NCBI RefSeq assembly: GCF_000227135.1 | Contig: NC_018263.1 | Coordinates: 298,177-362,176 of the forward strand | DNA length: 64,000 nt | Source of the DNA: Leishmania donovani | Lineage: Eukaryota > Euglenozoa > Kinetoplastea > Trypanosomatida > Trypanosomatidae | Reading direction: 5' to 3' | Part shown: positions 20,625 to 30,136 of the stretch, piece by piece | How the letters are laid out: every line of letters begins with the position of its first letter | Position numbering within the stretch: the stretch's first letter is position 1 | Program-made: the position numbers and the translations under genes | The notes under the pieces: generated by a model | Databases searched by the model: none | What the model saw: the letters and a program-made list of their open reading frames with translations, nothing else | What the model was told of the DNA's origin: nothing

Positions 20625-23291
20625 ATGTGGAGTACAGGAGTGGACGTGGGCGGCAGAGAGGTACACGTGCGTCTCTCCCCCGGGGTCTATCGCGCCGCGT
20701 ATTCGGCCCCACTGGCAAATATTGATGCTGGCCCAGATTGCGCTTCAACGGCGGCGATGCCACCAAAAGACGTCGCGAAGGCCCTCTCTGACGCGCGGAG
20801 CCGCTTTCATCAACTTCGAGACCTCCGACGGGAGCTCAGTGGCCGCCATCTGCCAAACACCGACGGTTTCTCAGCAGCAGCGGCGCCGGCAGTGCACGCA
20901 TCGTCTGCCTTCCCCTCAACACTGCCCACGGCTACCTTAGCTCAAGCCTCGCTTTCTGTGACATGTACACCATCCGCTGCCTCCTTTGGTCTCCCACTCG
21001 ACCGGCTCTCGGCGGATGATCCGGCCACGCGCTCTGTCTTGCGCACCGCCGCGGCGGAGCGTGCGCTACGCCTGCAGCAGGCCGAAAACGATGAGCTGAA
21101 ACGAGCGATGGTGACGCAGCAACAGGAGGCCGCCCAAATGCAGTGCTTGATCGATCGTCTCTCCTCAGAGCTCACCGAAATGCGGCAGACGGTGCTGCGG
21201 CAGACAGCCACCATGAAGTCGCTGGCGGCGGAAATGGAGCGCCGAGATGTGTATCACTTGATCAAAGAGAAGCACCGCAGCCAAGCGGCGGCGTCGGCGG
21301 TGGCGACTGCAAATGCCTCGCCGGGCACCTTATCTTCGCAATCCTCGTTAAGCCACCAGCAGCGACTCGCGCAACTCGAGCATCAGCTGGAGCAGCTCAC
21401 GAAGGAGAAAGCAGAATTGCAGCAGCAGGTGAGCCACCTTTCGTCTCGCCACGGTGGAAAGCGGCAGAGCACGCCGGCGATCGAGGTTATCGACAAGGAC
21501 GATGATTTGGTGGGGGAGGGGAGCGGGGCTGACGGGTCGGTTTTATCTGCGCGCGTGGAGTTGCAGAGGTTGGTGCAGGCCCTCGGTGCCATACTCCAGG
21601 CCGGCGCTTCGCCTCTTGCGCGCATCGGCGCGTTCTCCGAACCTATTTACGAGTTGGAGCTGAGTCGCGTTACACGACTGTCCCCTGCTCGCACACAGCG
21701 CGACCCCGATGACGATGCGCGTGCACCAGGAAAGGTAAACTCTGTCGTATGCATCTGCGGCCCATACAGTATGCGCGACGTCCTTCTGCGCGTTCAACTA
21801 GTGACAGAGAATGCGGGTTCACTGATGCGGCGCTCTCGCGGGCTTGAGGGGGTGCCTCTGCAAAGCCCCGGGAGGTGCGTGTTGTACGCTATGCGGGATA
21901 CGTGCAGTGCTGTGAGGATCTGCCTGTACAAAGGGGTGGCCAATACTGAGGTCGAAACAGGTGAGCCTTGTAGCACTGAGTCACCGGCGCCAACTGCCAC
22001 AGCAACCGTTGCCGTGCACACCTTGATCGCCACAGCCCTCGCCAGTGGCAACGAGCTAGAGACGAGGCATGCTGCCTACAGCGTACACACGGTCCATCTT
22101 GTCGATGACAAGGGCGGATTGCGTGACACCGTCACATTCTGGGTTCGAGTCACGGAAGTGCAGCACCGGCGTTACAGCGGGTACAGAGGGATCAGCTGCA
22201 TCGACAGCGATGTCGATGGCCGTCGATGTGCGTCACCGTTCCAGTCACCTCGAACACTTGAGCCCGGTGGCGTTAGAATCCGCGAGAGAAGCGCGACGCC
22301 ACTCAGCAGTGCTGATGCTGGCTCAGCGGAAGGTGAGAGCGTCACCAAAAACTTGCAACGCGGGCAGCGTCTTGGGCCTATGCTCTCCCCCTCCCGAAAC
22401 GACGATGCCACGCCTATGAAAGGACAGCGCCTCTTCACGCACTCGTCGTTCTCATGCTCAACTGCTCCACCCGCCCCCACCGACGATGCCGACTCACGCG
22501 GCTCCGCAGAGAAAGCGAAAGGCATACTCGAGCAGGTGGAGCCGCAAACGAAGCCACTGCCAGCACTCCTGACTCCCTCGGAGGACTCCAAGAAGGCGGT
22601 GACTCGTGCAGCGGCAGCTGTCTTCTGCAGCGGGTCTAAGACCCCCATAACGTTCGACGGAACTAGCGAGTCACAGATCACGGATGATTCGGCGTTAGCA
22701 GCGGCGAGGACTACGACACTGCTGCCCGTGTATGGCACACCAGCCCCCATGCCACCACGCCTCGCCGCGTCGTCTGACCCTTCCTCAACGGTAGGTGTCC
22801 GCCCCACTCCCAGTGCGCCCAACCTTTCTTGGCCACCGCCACCGCCTGTGGCCGTAGTGCCCGCTCCACCGCTGTCGTCGACACCGACCTCGACGCCCCC
22901 TGCTGACGCTGCCTATGCGATGCGGATGCGCATTAAAGAGGTGCACTTTCTTCACGAGGGCTGTGAGGACGACTTGGTGGAGGACATGCTGGAGCAATGC
23001 TCTCTGCAGGTGGTCGTCCGCGTAGATGGCGAACCCGTTTTCACCGCACCAACGCGACGGAATTCGTCGCATGCGGTGTGGGGTGCCGAGGAAGGCAGTT
23101 TCACGCGCACGCTCACGACTGGGCAGGAGGTGCGCTTCGAGGTCCTTCACGGCGACAAGGCGCGAAGCCAAGCAGTGTTGCCTGCTTCAGAGATCCTGAA
23201 TGCCAGTGGCGAGAAAGAGTTGACCTTGTTGTCCGTCAGCGGCGGTAGTCCTTGTGGACTGCTGACAATGGTTTTTGAAGGATCTGTGTAG
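20625..23291 (+). CDS. Coiled-coil protein with a C-terminal C2-like domain, function unknown
   Basis: An 888-residue protein. Upstream codons are open but contain no ATG, so 20,625 is taken. Residues 1-135 contain Ala/Ser-rich low complexity. Residues about 136-222 and 244-272 are Gln/Glu/Leu-rich heptad-type coiled coil. A beta-rich segment at about 372-512 could be a first C2-like fold. Residues 525-760 are Pro/Ser/Thr-rich. Residues about 764-888 resemble a C2 domain: hydrophobic strands, an acidic loop, and a closing Gly-Leu-Leu-Thr strand. Coiled-coil plus C2 architecture is common in ciliary and cytoskeletal scaffolds, so a cytoskeleton or flagellum role is possible but not shown. I do not recognise a named homologue. 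Copies B and C of the SIDER repeat flank this gene and the kinase kinase in opposite orientation. Confidence 0.8.
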   Translation: MWSTGVDVGGREVHVRLSPGVYRAAYSAPLANIDAGPDCASTAAMPPKDVAKALSDARSRFHQLRDLRRELSGRHLPNTDGFSAAAAPAVHASSAFPSTLPTATLAQASLSVTCTPSAASFGLPLDRLSADDPATRSVLRTAAAERALRLQQAENDELKRAMVTQQQEAAQMQCLIDRLSSELTEMRQTVLRQTATMKSLAAEMERRDVYHLIKEKHRSQAAASAVATANASPGTLSSQSSLSHQQRLAQLEHQLEQLTKEKAELQQQVSHLSSRHGGKRQSTPAIEVIDKDDDLVGEGSGADGSVLSARVELQRLVQALGAILQAGASPLARIGAFSEPIYELELSRVTRLSPARTQRDPDDDARAPGKVNSVVCICGPYSMRDVLLRVQLVTENAGSLMRRSRGLEGVPLQSPGRCVLYAMRDTCSAVRICLYKGVANTEVETGEPCSTESPAPTATATVAVHTLIATALASGNELETRHAAYSVHTVHLVDDKGGLRDTVTFWVRVTEVQHRRYSGYRGISCIDSDVDGRRCASPFQSPRTLEPGGVRIRERSATPLSSADAGSAEGESVTKNLQRGQRLGPMLSPSRNDDATPMKGQRLFTHSSFSCSTAPPAPTDDADSRGSAEKAKGILEQVEPQTKPLPALLTPSEDSKKAVTRAAAAVFCSGSKTPITFDGTSESQITDDSALAAARTTTLLPVYGTPAPMPPRLAASSDPSSTVGVRPTPSAPNLSWPPPPPVAVVPAPPLSSTPTSTPPADAAYAMRMRIKEVHFLHEGCEDDLVEDMLEQCSLQVVVRVDGEPVFTAPTRRNSSHAVWGAEEGSFTRTLTTGQEVRFEVLHGDKARSQAVLPASEILNASGEKELTLLSVSGGSPCGLLTMVFEGSV

Positions 23292-25368
23292 GCACCTCAT
23301 GTGGCATGTGCATAAGACCACTTATACGTACACATGGTACCCTTCGGGTTCATAGATTGCACTCGCGACCCCGAGGAAGAGGGAGATCTGCGTGCGTTGA
23401 GCGGGGTGGTAGCGCTGCTGGATGCATTTTTTTTTTACTGCTCTTCGTGCTTCCCTGCTGTGCATGTTCCTCTCCCCTCTTACACGATCCGTGTAAAGTT
23501 GCATTGCCGGCGTTCCTCGCTCCATACCTCGCAGTACATGGACGCGGGCGTGCCTAGAGGAACTGCAGAGATGGACGAGGGGCGTGCCATAGATTTCATA
23601 GGCCAGGGATGCCATAGTACTGCTTTTCGTGGCAGCATCAGAGCCTAGAATGAGACCAGAACGTTATCACGATAGGGATAGCGAGAAGCCGACAAGGCAA
23701 ATACCGACACACATGATCGACATATATTAGCGCAACTCCCCACCTCACGACAAGCTGCATGTGTGTGTGTGTGCGCTTTCATGCACGGCGATACGCTATC
23801 AAGCTCTTTTCGCCTTCACCAGCCAAATGCTTCCACGCTGTAGCTGCAATGTGGGAGAAGGCGACGTTGAGATACAGAAGCACACAGCTTCCCCTTGCGG
23901 CATCACGCCGCCCGTTTGATGGCTGCCTGCATCAATTACAACATCTCCGCCCACACTTCTCCTCTTCTCTGTTTTTCGTCGTGCTTGGCACTTGCCATGC
24001 GATGTGTGTCTCTCTCCGTGACAATTTGAAAGGAAGTGGGGAGCTCGCACGGTAGCACCCGAATCCCGCGGTTCCGGCCGCCTTCCTTCACTCGCTAAGG
24101 AGCAGCTCGTTCGGCTCCGTTTCTGCGAAGCGGGGAGAGCGGGAGCCCCGCCAGCGCCTTCTTCACCTCTCTTCGATCCCCTCGCTCCGTCTTGCGCTCT
24201 GTTTCTCCTATCGCCCACTTCACAGATCCGCTGCCTGTGCACACCTGGCGAGTGGCGGTGTGTGTGCGTGTGCAGTCGTTGGGGGCCCGAACAAACGACC
24301 GTCACAGGGAGAGCTCGAGGGCTCGACACGAGCCTCCGACCGTCCTTGTGGAGAAGCCGAAGAAGGTGCCATCGTTGTTGGCCAAGCCAAGAGGAAACTA
24401 AAAGCCGTCGTCGTTTGTGGAAAGAAGTGCGTGTCCGTGACGCACTTGCCGGCAGTCTCTCTCGCTGGCCCGCTCTTCTGCTTCTCTCTATCTTCTTCCT
24501 TTCTCTGTGCATTCGTGCGCGCGTGTGTGCGGGGGGCATCGGCGAGGAGGGGAGAGTGCGGCCACGCAGTCTTAATCACTTCTTTGCTGTGCTCTGCTTC
24601 CTCCGGTGGCGACAGCTCGACCTACCAGCCATCCTTTTCGCTGCCACACCAACGTCATCGCCTCAGCCGCGACCTTTCAAGTCAAGTCTCGCCCTCCCTT
24701 CGTGGGTGAGCACGTGCAATTTTTTTGTTGTTGGTTTGTTTGTCGACTGCATTCGTTTTAATACGTCTTCCTTGTACAGACACGTTTTGCCTCTTCCATC
24801 TTCCGCTTCGCTGTGTTCTTTGTTGTTGTTGTTGTTGCGGGGGTCTCGATCTCCACCCTCCCCGATTCAGCTCACCGCCTGTTGGTCTCATTGTACGATT
24901 ATTTGTCTGCCCTAAAGGTCGGGTTTCCCCTGCCCACAGCCGCTACACTGCACACACACACACACACACAGACACACAGAAGCACAAGTACCGACAAAGC
25001 CACAGCGAAGGAGGCCGCCACACCTTTCAGCAACCGGAAGACACAGAAAATCGCTGTGCCGCTTGCTCAGTTGGCTTCCCGTGTTTTCCGGTGTTTCCTC
25101 TCTATCTTTTGTATATGCGTCGCTTGTGCTCTGCCGCTTTTTTTTTACTCAGCGCTTCTGCGGCTCTTCTCATCGTGTGGTCTTACGTTGGTTCGGCATC
25201 AGCAGACGCCAAGGAGTCGCGCGGGTCGCACCGCTACAACGAGCGTAGAGCGATACCACCAGGGGTGGCGGGGGGAGGCGACGTGGGGACGCCCTGCGCG
25301 TGCGCTTTTTTTGCACTGTTGTTTTTTTTTTTTTTGCAGAGTCTCACGGTTTCCCAGTGTGATCAATA
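23292..25368. other. Intergenic region between the coiled-coil gene and the kinase kinase
   Basis: A 2.1 kb spacer with T/C-rich tracts, a CA repeat near 24,951-24,970, and a T run before 25,336. Short ORFs, including one with an ATG at 23,334, lack coding character. Confidence 0.6.
25338..25339 (+). promoter_or_regulatory. Strong spliced-leader acceptor for the kinase kinase gene
   Basis: An almost pure T tract of about 14 bases (25,322-25,335) ends in GCAG, the clearest acceptor in the window. The first ATG downstream is the predicted start at 25,369, giving a 29-nt 5' UTR plus the spliced leader. Confidence 0.75.
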
Positions 25369-26946
25369 ATGTCGCGACTGAAGATCAACCTTGACGCCAT
25401 CGAGCGCGATGGAGCAAGCGCAACAGAGGGCTTCTGCGCCGACGGCGTCCGCATCGGTTCGCTTCTGGTGTCGTCTGAGGGAGTGCGGGATAATCAGGGC
25501 AACTCGTGCGTGCTGTCTCTCAGTGACCTTGAAGTGGTTCCGGAAACGGAGGGCGGCTTCTTAGGGAAAGGCAGCAGCGGCTCTGTTCGCCGTGCGGTTC
25601 ACCGGGGCAGCAATAAGGTGGTCGCCCTCAAGGAAATCAAAGTGACAGGGCAGACGCACATCAATGAAATTCGACGCGAGCTGGAGACGCTGCACGCTGG
25701 CGACTTTGCAACGCCCTACCTCGTCAGTTTCTACGGTGCGTTCGCACATGAGGGGTCCGTCTTTATCGCGATGGAAGCGATGGACGGCTCTCTGCACGAG
25801 CTATACAAACCCGTCCCACCACCTGTCTTGGCATCCATCACACGACAGATGCTGAAGGGACTCACGTACCTGCATCGTACCCGCCATCTCATTCATCGCG
25901 ATTTGAAGCCCAGCAACGTCCTCTACAACAGCCGCACCGGCGACATCAAGATATCCGACTTTGGTGTGAGCTCTAATCTGGAGTGCACCAAGGCAGACGC
26001 TCACAGCTTTGTTGGCACGGTTACGTACATGAGTCCTGAGCGGCTGCGAGGCGAGTACTACTCGTACGGGGCGGATATATGGTCTCTGGGGCTCGTTGTC
26101 GCAGAGCTGGCCGTGGGCGTGTGCCCGTATGCCGGTTTGCGCGGTGGCAGCAGCGAGGCGCGCTTCTGGGCACTGTTGCAGCATCTCAACGGTGACGGTG
26201 CAGCGCTAGAGCTACCGCCGGAGATGGATAGCGACCTGGCCGACTTCATAAGCGCGTGTGTCGTGAAATCTCCTGAACGACGGCCCACGTGTACCGAGTT
26301 GCTACGTCATCCGTTCATTTTGAGGCACACAGCTGCGGCGCCAGAGGCGGAGGCGCAACCGTTCTCGACCACTACTTCCACTGCTCCTGCCCCCGGAGGA
26401 CTCTTTTCACCGCTGAATCGCGCCTCGCCTGTGGCAGGGTCAGCCGTGCCCCTTGCAAGCGAGGGGAGCATTCTTAAGGCTACCTCGCCATCTCGAGCGG
26501 CGGCGGCGCCGCTGCCGCTGCCATCTCCCCTTGAGCGGCACGACGGCGAAACGGATGCGGATGTCGCAGACCGCACCGTCGTTGCGAGATGGATCCATGC
26601 TGTGATGGCGCGGAAGGTGTTGCACAGAGCGAGAGGGCACGGCAGCGAGGACCCGCACCTGGAGCCACTTGCTGCCGTATCGGCGTCCACAGCCACAGGC
26701 TTGGGCGAGAGAGGCGGGGCGGCGGGTGTTTCTGCGGTTAGCTCAGAGGATCCACAGGTCGCACAGCTTAGGGAGTTCCGCGCCGAGAGGAATCTAGAGC
26801 GGCACTCGGGTGATGGCGGCAGTGCCCCCGTGGAGCAAGACTGCATAGCTGGCGTACGCTCTCTCACATGTGACGACCTGCGGCGGACCTCCACAGGGGA
26901 ACCGTCTGTCAACCTCGATGATGAACTAAATCGGCTTCTCTTCTGA
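25369..26946 (+). CDS. MAP kinase kinase (STE7/MEK-type protein kinase)
   Basis: A 525-residue Ser/Thr or dual-specificity kinase. The kinase domain spans about residues 57-320: Gly-rich loop near 63-70, ATP-anchoring K88, catalytic H176-R177-D178 with LKPSN, and DFG at D197. The activation loop ends HSFVGT followed by YMSPERL, the MEK signature. Aligned to mammalian MEK1, the second regulatory serine is kept but the first position reads alanine, with a threonine a little upstream. The tail, residues 325-525, is Ala/Pro/Ser-rich with acidic patches. By family the enzyme phosphorylates a MAP kinase in a cascade governing differentiation or flagellar traits. Which Leishmania MKK this is, and its substrate, cannot be read from sequence. 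Confidence 0.9.
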   Translation: MSRLKINLDAIERDGASATEGFCADGVRIGSLLVSSEGVRDNQGNSCVLSLSDLEVVPETEGGFLGKGSSGSVRRAVHRGSNKVVALKEIKVTGQTHINEIRRELETLHAGDFATPYLVSFYGAFAHEGSVFIAMEAMDGSLHELYKPVPPPVLASITRQMLKGLTYLHRTRHLIHRDLKPSNVLYNSRTGDIKISDFGVSSNLECTKADAHSFVGTVTYMSPERLRGEYYSYGADIWSLGLVVAELAVGVCPYAGLRGGSSEARFWALLQHLNGDGAALELPPEMDSDLADFISACVVKSPERRPTCTELLRHPFILRHTAAAPEAEAQPFSTTTSTAPAPGGLFSPLNRASPVAGSAVPLASEGSILKATSPSRAAAAPLPLPSPLERHDGETDADVADRTVVARWIHAVMARKVLHRARGHGSEDPHLEPLAAVSASTATGLGERGGAAGVSAVSSEDPQVAQLREFRAERNLERHSGDGGSAPVEQDCIAGVRSLTCDDLRRTSTGEPSVNLDDELNRLLF

Positions 26947-28946
26947 AATGTGTCCTTGTTGCCGGTTTGGCGCAGTCTTGCTTCCTCGTCTTTTCTTTTT
27001 CGGTGCTCTCTTGTCAAAGGCAAATAAAAAGTAGAGCAGCCCAATCAGCCCGAGCGAGCTGTCGAAGGATCTATAGGTACAGGGGAGGGGGTTGTAGCTT
27101 GACGTTGAGAGAGCACCAAAGGCAAACCGTGTGCGCCGTCGCCTGCTCATCGTGGCACATGCTTGCTACAACGACGTGCGTGCCATAACAGTAGGAGGGG
27201 CACAAGACGATGTCTAAGGCGTTCGATCCTGCCTTAGAATGTTCTCTGGAACAAAAAAAAAGGAATCATGAAGGCCACGCATCGACACATCCACACCCTG
27301 TCTGGCGCACTCATCTCCACTGTGCGATAGGCGAGCTTGTCACCGGCTATCCTCCTCGTGTTTGTCTTTTTTTTTTCCAAATTTATTATGATCGCTTGGA
27401 GGTCGATGCACTTTAAGCGCGCAATGTTGCCGAAAACGAAACGCAAGATGTCGTGAGGGGCTATGCTCTTCTGGGTTTGTTGTGAGAAAAAATGGTGGCG
27501 TTGTTGTGCGTCACGCTTCTTATATTTTTCTTTGTGTATTTCGCTGTAGAGGGAGGGGAGGGGAGGGAGAGTTGTGTCCGCGGCCCTTTCACTTCTGCAG
27601 CTTTCTCACTCTCTTCCCATCGCTCTCTCGATCTTCACCTCTTCGTTATATTTCGTTTGCTCGCTTCGATCTCGACAAGCCGTGCTGTGCCCATTTCTTG
27701 TTTCGCCGTCTTTCTGTCTTGTTCTGGCTGCTCAACTCATTGGTGGCCCTCGATTCAAAGCAAAAGAACGAAAGCCTAATAGGGTAGTACCATCGCGCAA
27801 GGCGCAATCCATCGCTCAACCACGACCTTTTTTTTCTCCGCGTTGTTTTCGTTCTTTGCGGGCGTGGGCGTCGCTGTGCTCGCTCTTTTCGTTTTCCTTT
27901 CTCGTTGGATAGCAGACGCGAAGAGGAAGAGGGACGAAGGTGACGGAAAGCGGCTTTGCCGGGATTCGTGTGTATGTGTGTGTCTTCTTCGCTTTCCGAC
28001 TTACATTTTTCATTCTGTTTCTTCCAGGCTTCGACTGTTTTATTATTATTTTCGTGTGTGTGTTTGTGTGTGTGCGCAGGCGGTTAGGACCTCTCCGTCT
28101 TTCTCTGGCTGGCACTGTTTTTTTTTTTTCTGTTGTTGCTATTTTGGATTTAGCGCGTAAGGAACATCTGCCGACCTTACCACTTCCGTGCTTTCCTTAT
28201 CTTCCCCTTGTTCTCTTCGTCGTCTATGGCGGTCTTCTACTTTTTCGCGCTTCACTTTCATGTTGCTCGACTCCTTTGCTGGAATGGCTCTCTCTCTCTG
28301 TTTTTGGTATTTCTTGTTTTTTGTCCCCGAAGCCTTTCAGCACCTTTATGCATGTGTATGAGTGCGTATGGCCGACTTTTTTTTTTCTTTTTTTTGCTTC
28401 ACTTCTAGCGAGGGGTCATGTGGTGCGGTTGGTGTGCATCATGATAGAAAATGATCGTCAACGTTATTGTTGTTTGGACGCACCTCCCTCTGCATGCCTC
28501 TTATCCTTCACTGTTCCTTTATTTTCGCCCCTTTTCTCTTTGCCGTTCTCTCTCTCAGCTTCTGTAGGTCGCTCTGCATGTTGGTCTGCCTGCCCACTTC
28601 GCCATGCTCCCTCGGCTCTCTTCTGTGTGTATGTGTTGCGGTTGTTCATCTCCGGACCAGCGTTGCCACAGACATCTTCACCACTCGAAGAAAAGAAAGG
28701 ATAGAAGCGCCTATCGCAAACCGTTATATCGTCTACTATTATTGCGCATCGCTGTTGTATCTAATGCCTACGTGCGGCGTTTCATGAGCGGCTCTCTCCT
28801 TCCTCTCCCCTACTCCGTCTTTTCCGTGTCTGCTTGTGCGCGTGTAATTCAGTTGGCGTTTGCTGTCGTTAGTCCTTCTTTTGTTGAATTCCCCCTGTCT
28901 TGCTCACCAGCGCGTCTCGTGCCTTCTGAATCCTCTGATCAAGTCG

Positions 28947-28968
28947 TATTATTATTATTATTATTATT
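28947..28968. repeat. TAT trinucleotide repeat, possible A-rich tail of SIDER copy C
   Basis: About seven TAT units followed directly by a GT tract. On the minus strand it reads AAT repeated, about 140 bp beyond the 3' side of copy C, and could be the A-rich tail of that retroposon. A chance microsatellite is equally possible. Confidence 0.6.
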
Positions 28969-29106
28969 GTGTGTGTGTTTTCTGCGACTGCAACGAGGCA
29001 CCTCTCAACGCAGTTCACTGGATCGCTCTCTGGCACCCTACACACAGACACGCATTTTCTTTTCAGCAACGTGTCCATTCGTGTTCCATAAAACGCTGGC
29101 CGAACG

Positions 29107-29370
29107 CCACGCGCCATCCCTGTCCGGTACAGGCCCCCATTGCGGGGTGCGAAGCGGCCGTAGACACGCGCGGCAGAGCGCAATGCGCCGACTCCGTCAC
29201 CTGAGAGCACGGAGCCCCTGCCCTCGACTTCCACACGCAACCGTCTCGCAAGTCGCCTCACAGCCTCGCCCGTAATGCCGGTCACCACCTGCAAGGGCTC
29301 TGCATTGGCAGGGAGGGGGAGGGCTGCCTGGCTGCGTCCCACATGGAGTGAAGCACTGGACCCCCGTGAT
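29107..29370 (-). mobile_element. SIDER-type retroposon, copy C, inverted and truncated
   Basis: The reverse complement of copies A and B, with near identity over about 264 bp. It lacks roughly the first 38-40 bases including the CCCCTGATGACG start, and ends about 16 bases earlier at the other side. The missing start suggests 5' truncation, a usual outcome of target-primed retroposition, or later loss. Confidence 0.72.
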
Positions 29371-30006
29371 GACGTTAGCCACCCTACCATAGTATCAGAT
29401 TTGCGTGCGTACTCTGTGAGGGAATCCCAAAGAAAAAAAACCTGCAGCTTGCCCTCGGGTGCGGTTGTGGGCTCGTGATGTTGGCGGACGGGTCTGTGTC
29501 GACCCTGTGCCGAAGAGACTTGAGGTTGTGGGGAGGTGTCTACCGACTCAGTGAGATTCGTATTGGGTGATGCCACCAATTCTTTCTCACGGGGTGCACA
29601 GAAGAGGAGACCTCCGTTTCCCTCCTTTGCTTCCTCTGTACTCCACTTTTATAAGATACCGTTTTGATCGCAGGTGGGGGAGGGGACAGCCTCGATGGAC
29701 CACCGCGTTGCCCATACCATTGGTTTTCAGGCAGCAACGAAGGAGAAGGTGTGCGCGCTCGTTTGGCGGTTCGGCGTTTCTTTTTCCGTTTTTGTTCTGG
29801 TTCGCTGTTGTCCTCTGTGCTGTCCACATTTGTTTTCTTTTTCTATTGAGACCCAGCATTCCGGGAACTCGGAATACTGGCACACACGCGCAATTTGCAG
29901 AGAAACACTCAAGTTCGCATGGCAATCCCTCCGCCGTGTGCTTCACCGACTTTTGATTCTGCAGGGTTGCCCCCTCCCTCCCCCAATCTTCTCTGTAGTG
30001 TAAAAC

Positions 30007-30107
30007 TGCTCTCTTCTTCCCCCACTACACACACACACACACACATAAACATACATACACGCTCGCGGTAAGCGCACCATCGCAGGATAGACGCCGGGTT
30101 CTCGCAG
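30007..30107 (+). promoter_or_regulatory. Spliced-leader acceptor region for the DEAH helicase gene
   Basis: A CT tract (30,007-30,026) and CA repeat (30,027-30,045) are followed by AGs at 30,071-30,072, 30,084-30,085 and 30,106-30,107. None of the possible leaders contains an ATG before 30,137. Confidence 0.45.
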
Positions 30108-30136
30108 CCTCATCTCCTCCCCATCACTCGACACAC

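Larger units (their letters stand above)
26947..30136. other. Intergenic region with inverted SIDER copy C
   Basis: A 3.2 kb spacer. It has T/C-rich tracts from 27,600 to 28,700, a TAT repeat at 28,947-28,968, the minus-strand SIDER copy at 29,107-29,370, and CA-rich DNA just before the helicase gene. No gene is supportable. Confidence 0.65.

Noticed and set aside
23334..23648. 104-codon ATG ORF just after the coiled-coil gene
   Set aside because: It contains a T-run translated as Phe, has no domain, and overlaps an equally open minus-strand ORF. It is probably 3' UTR.
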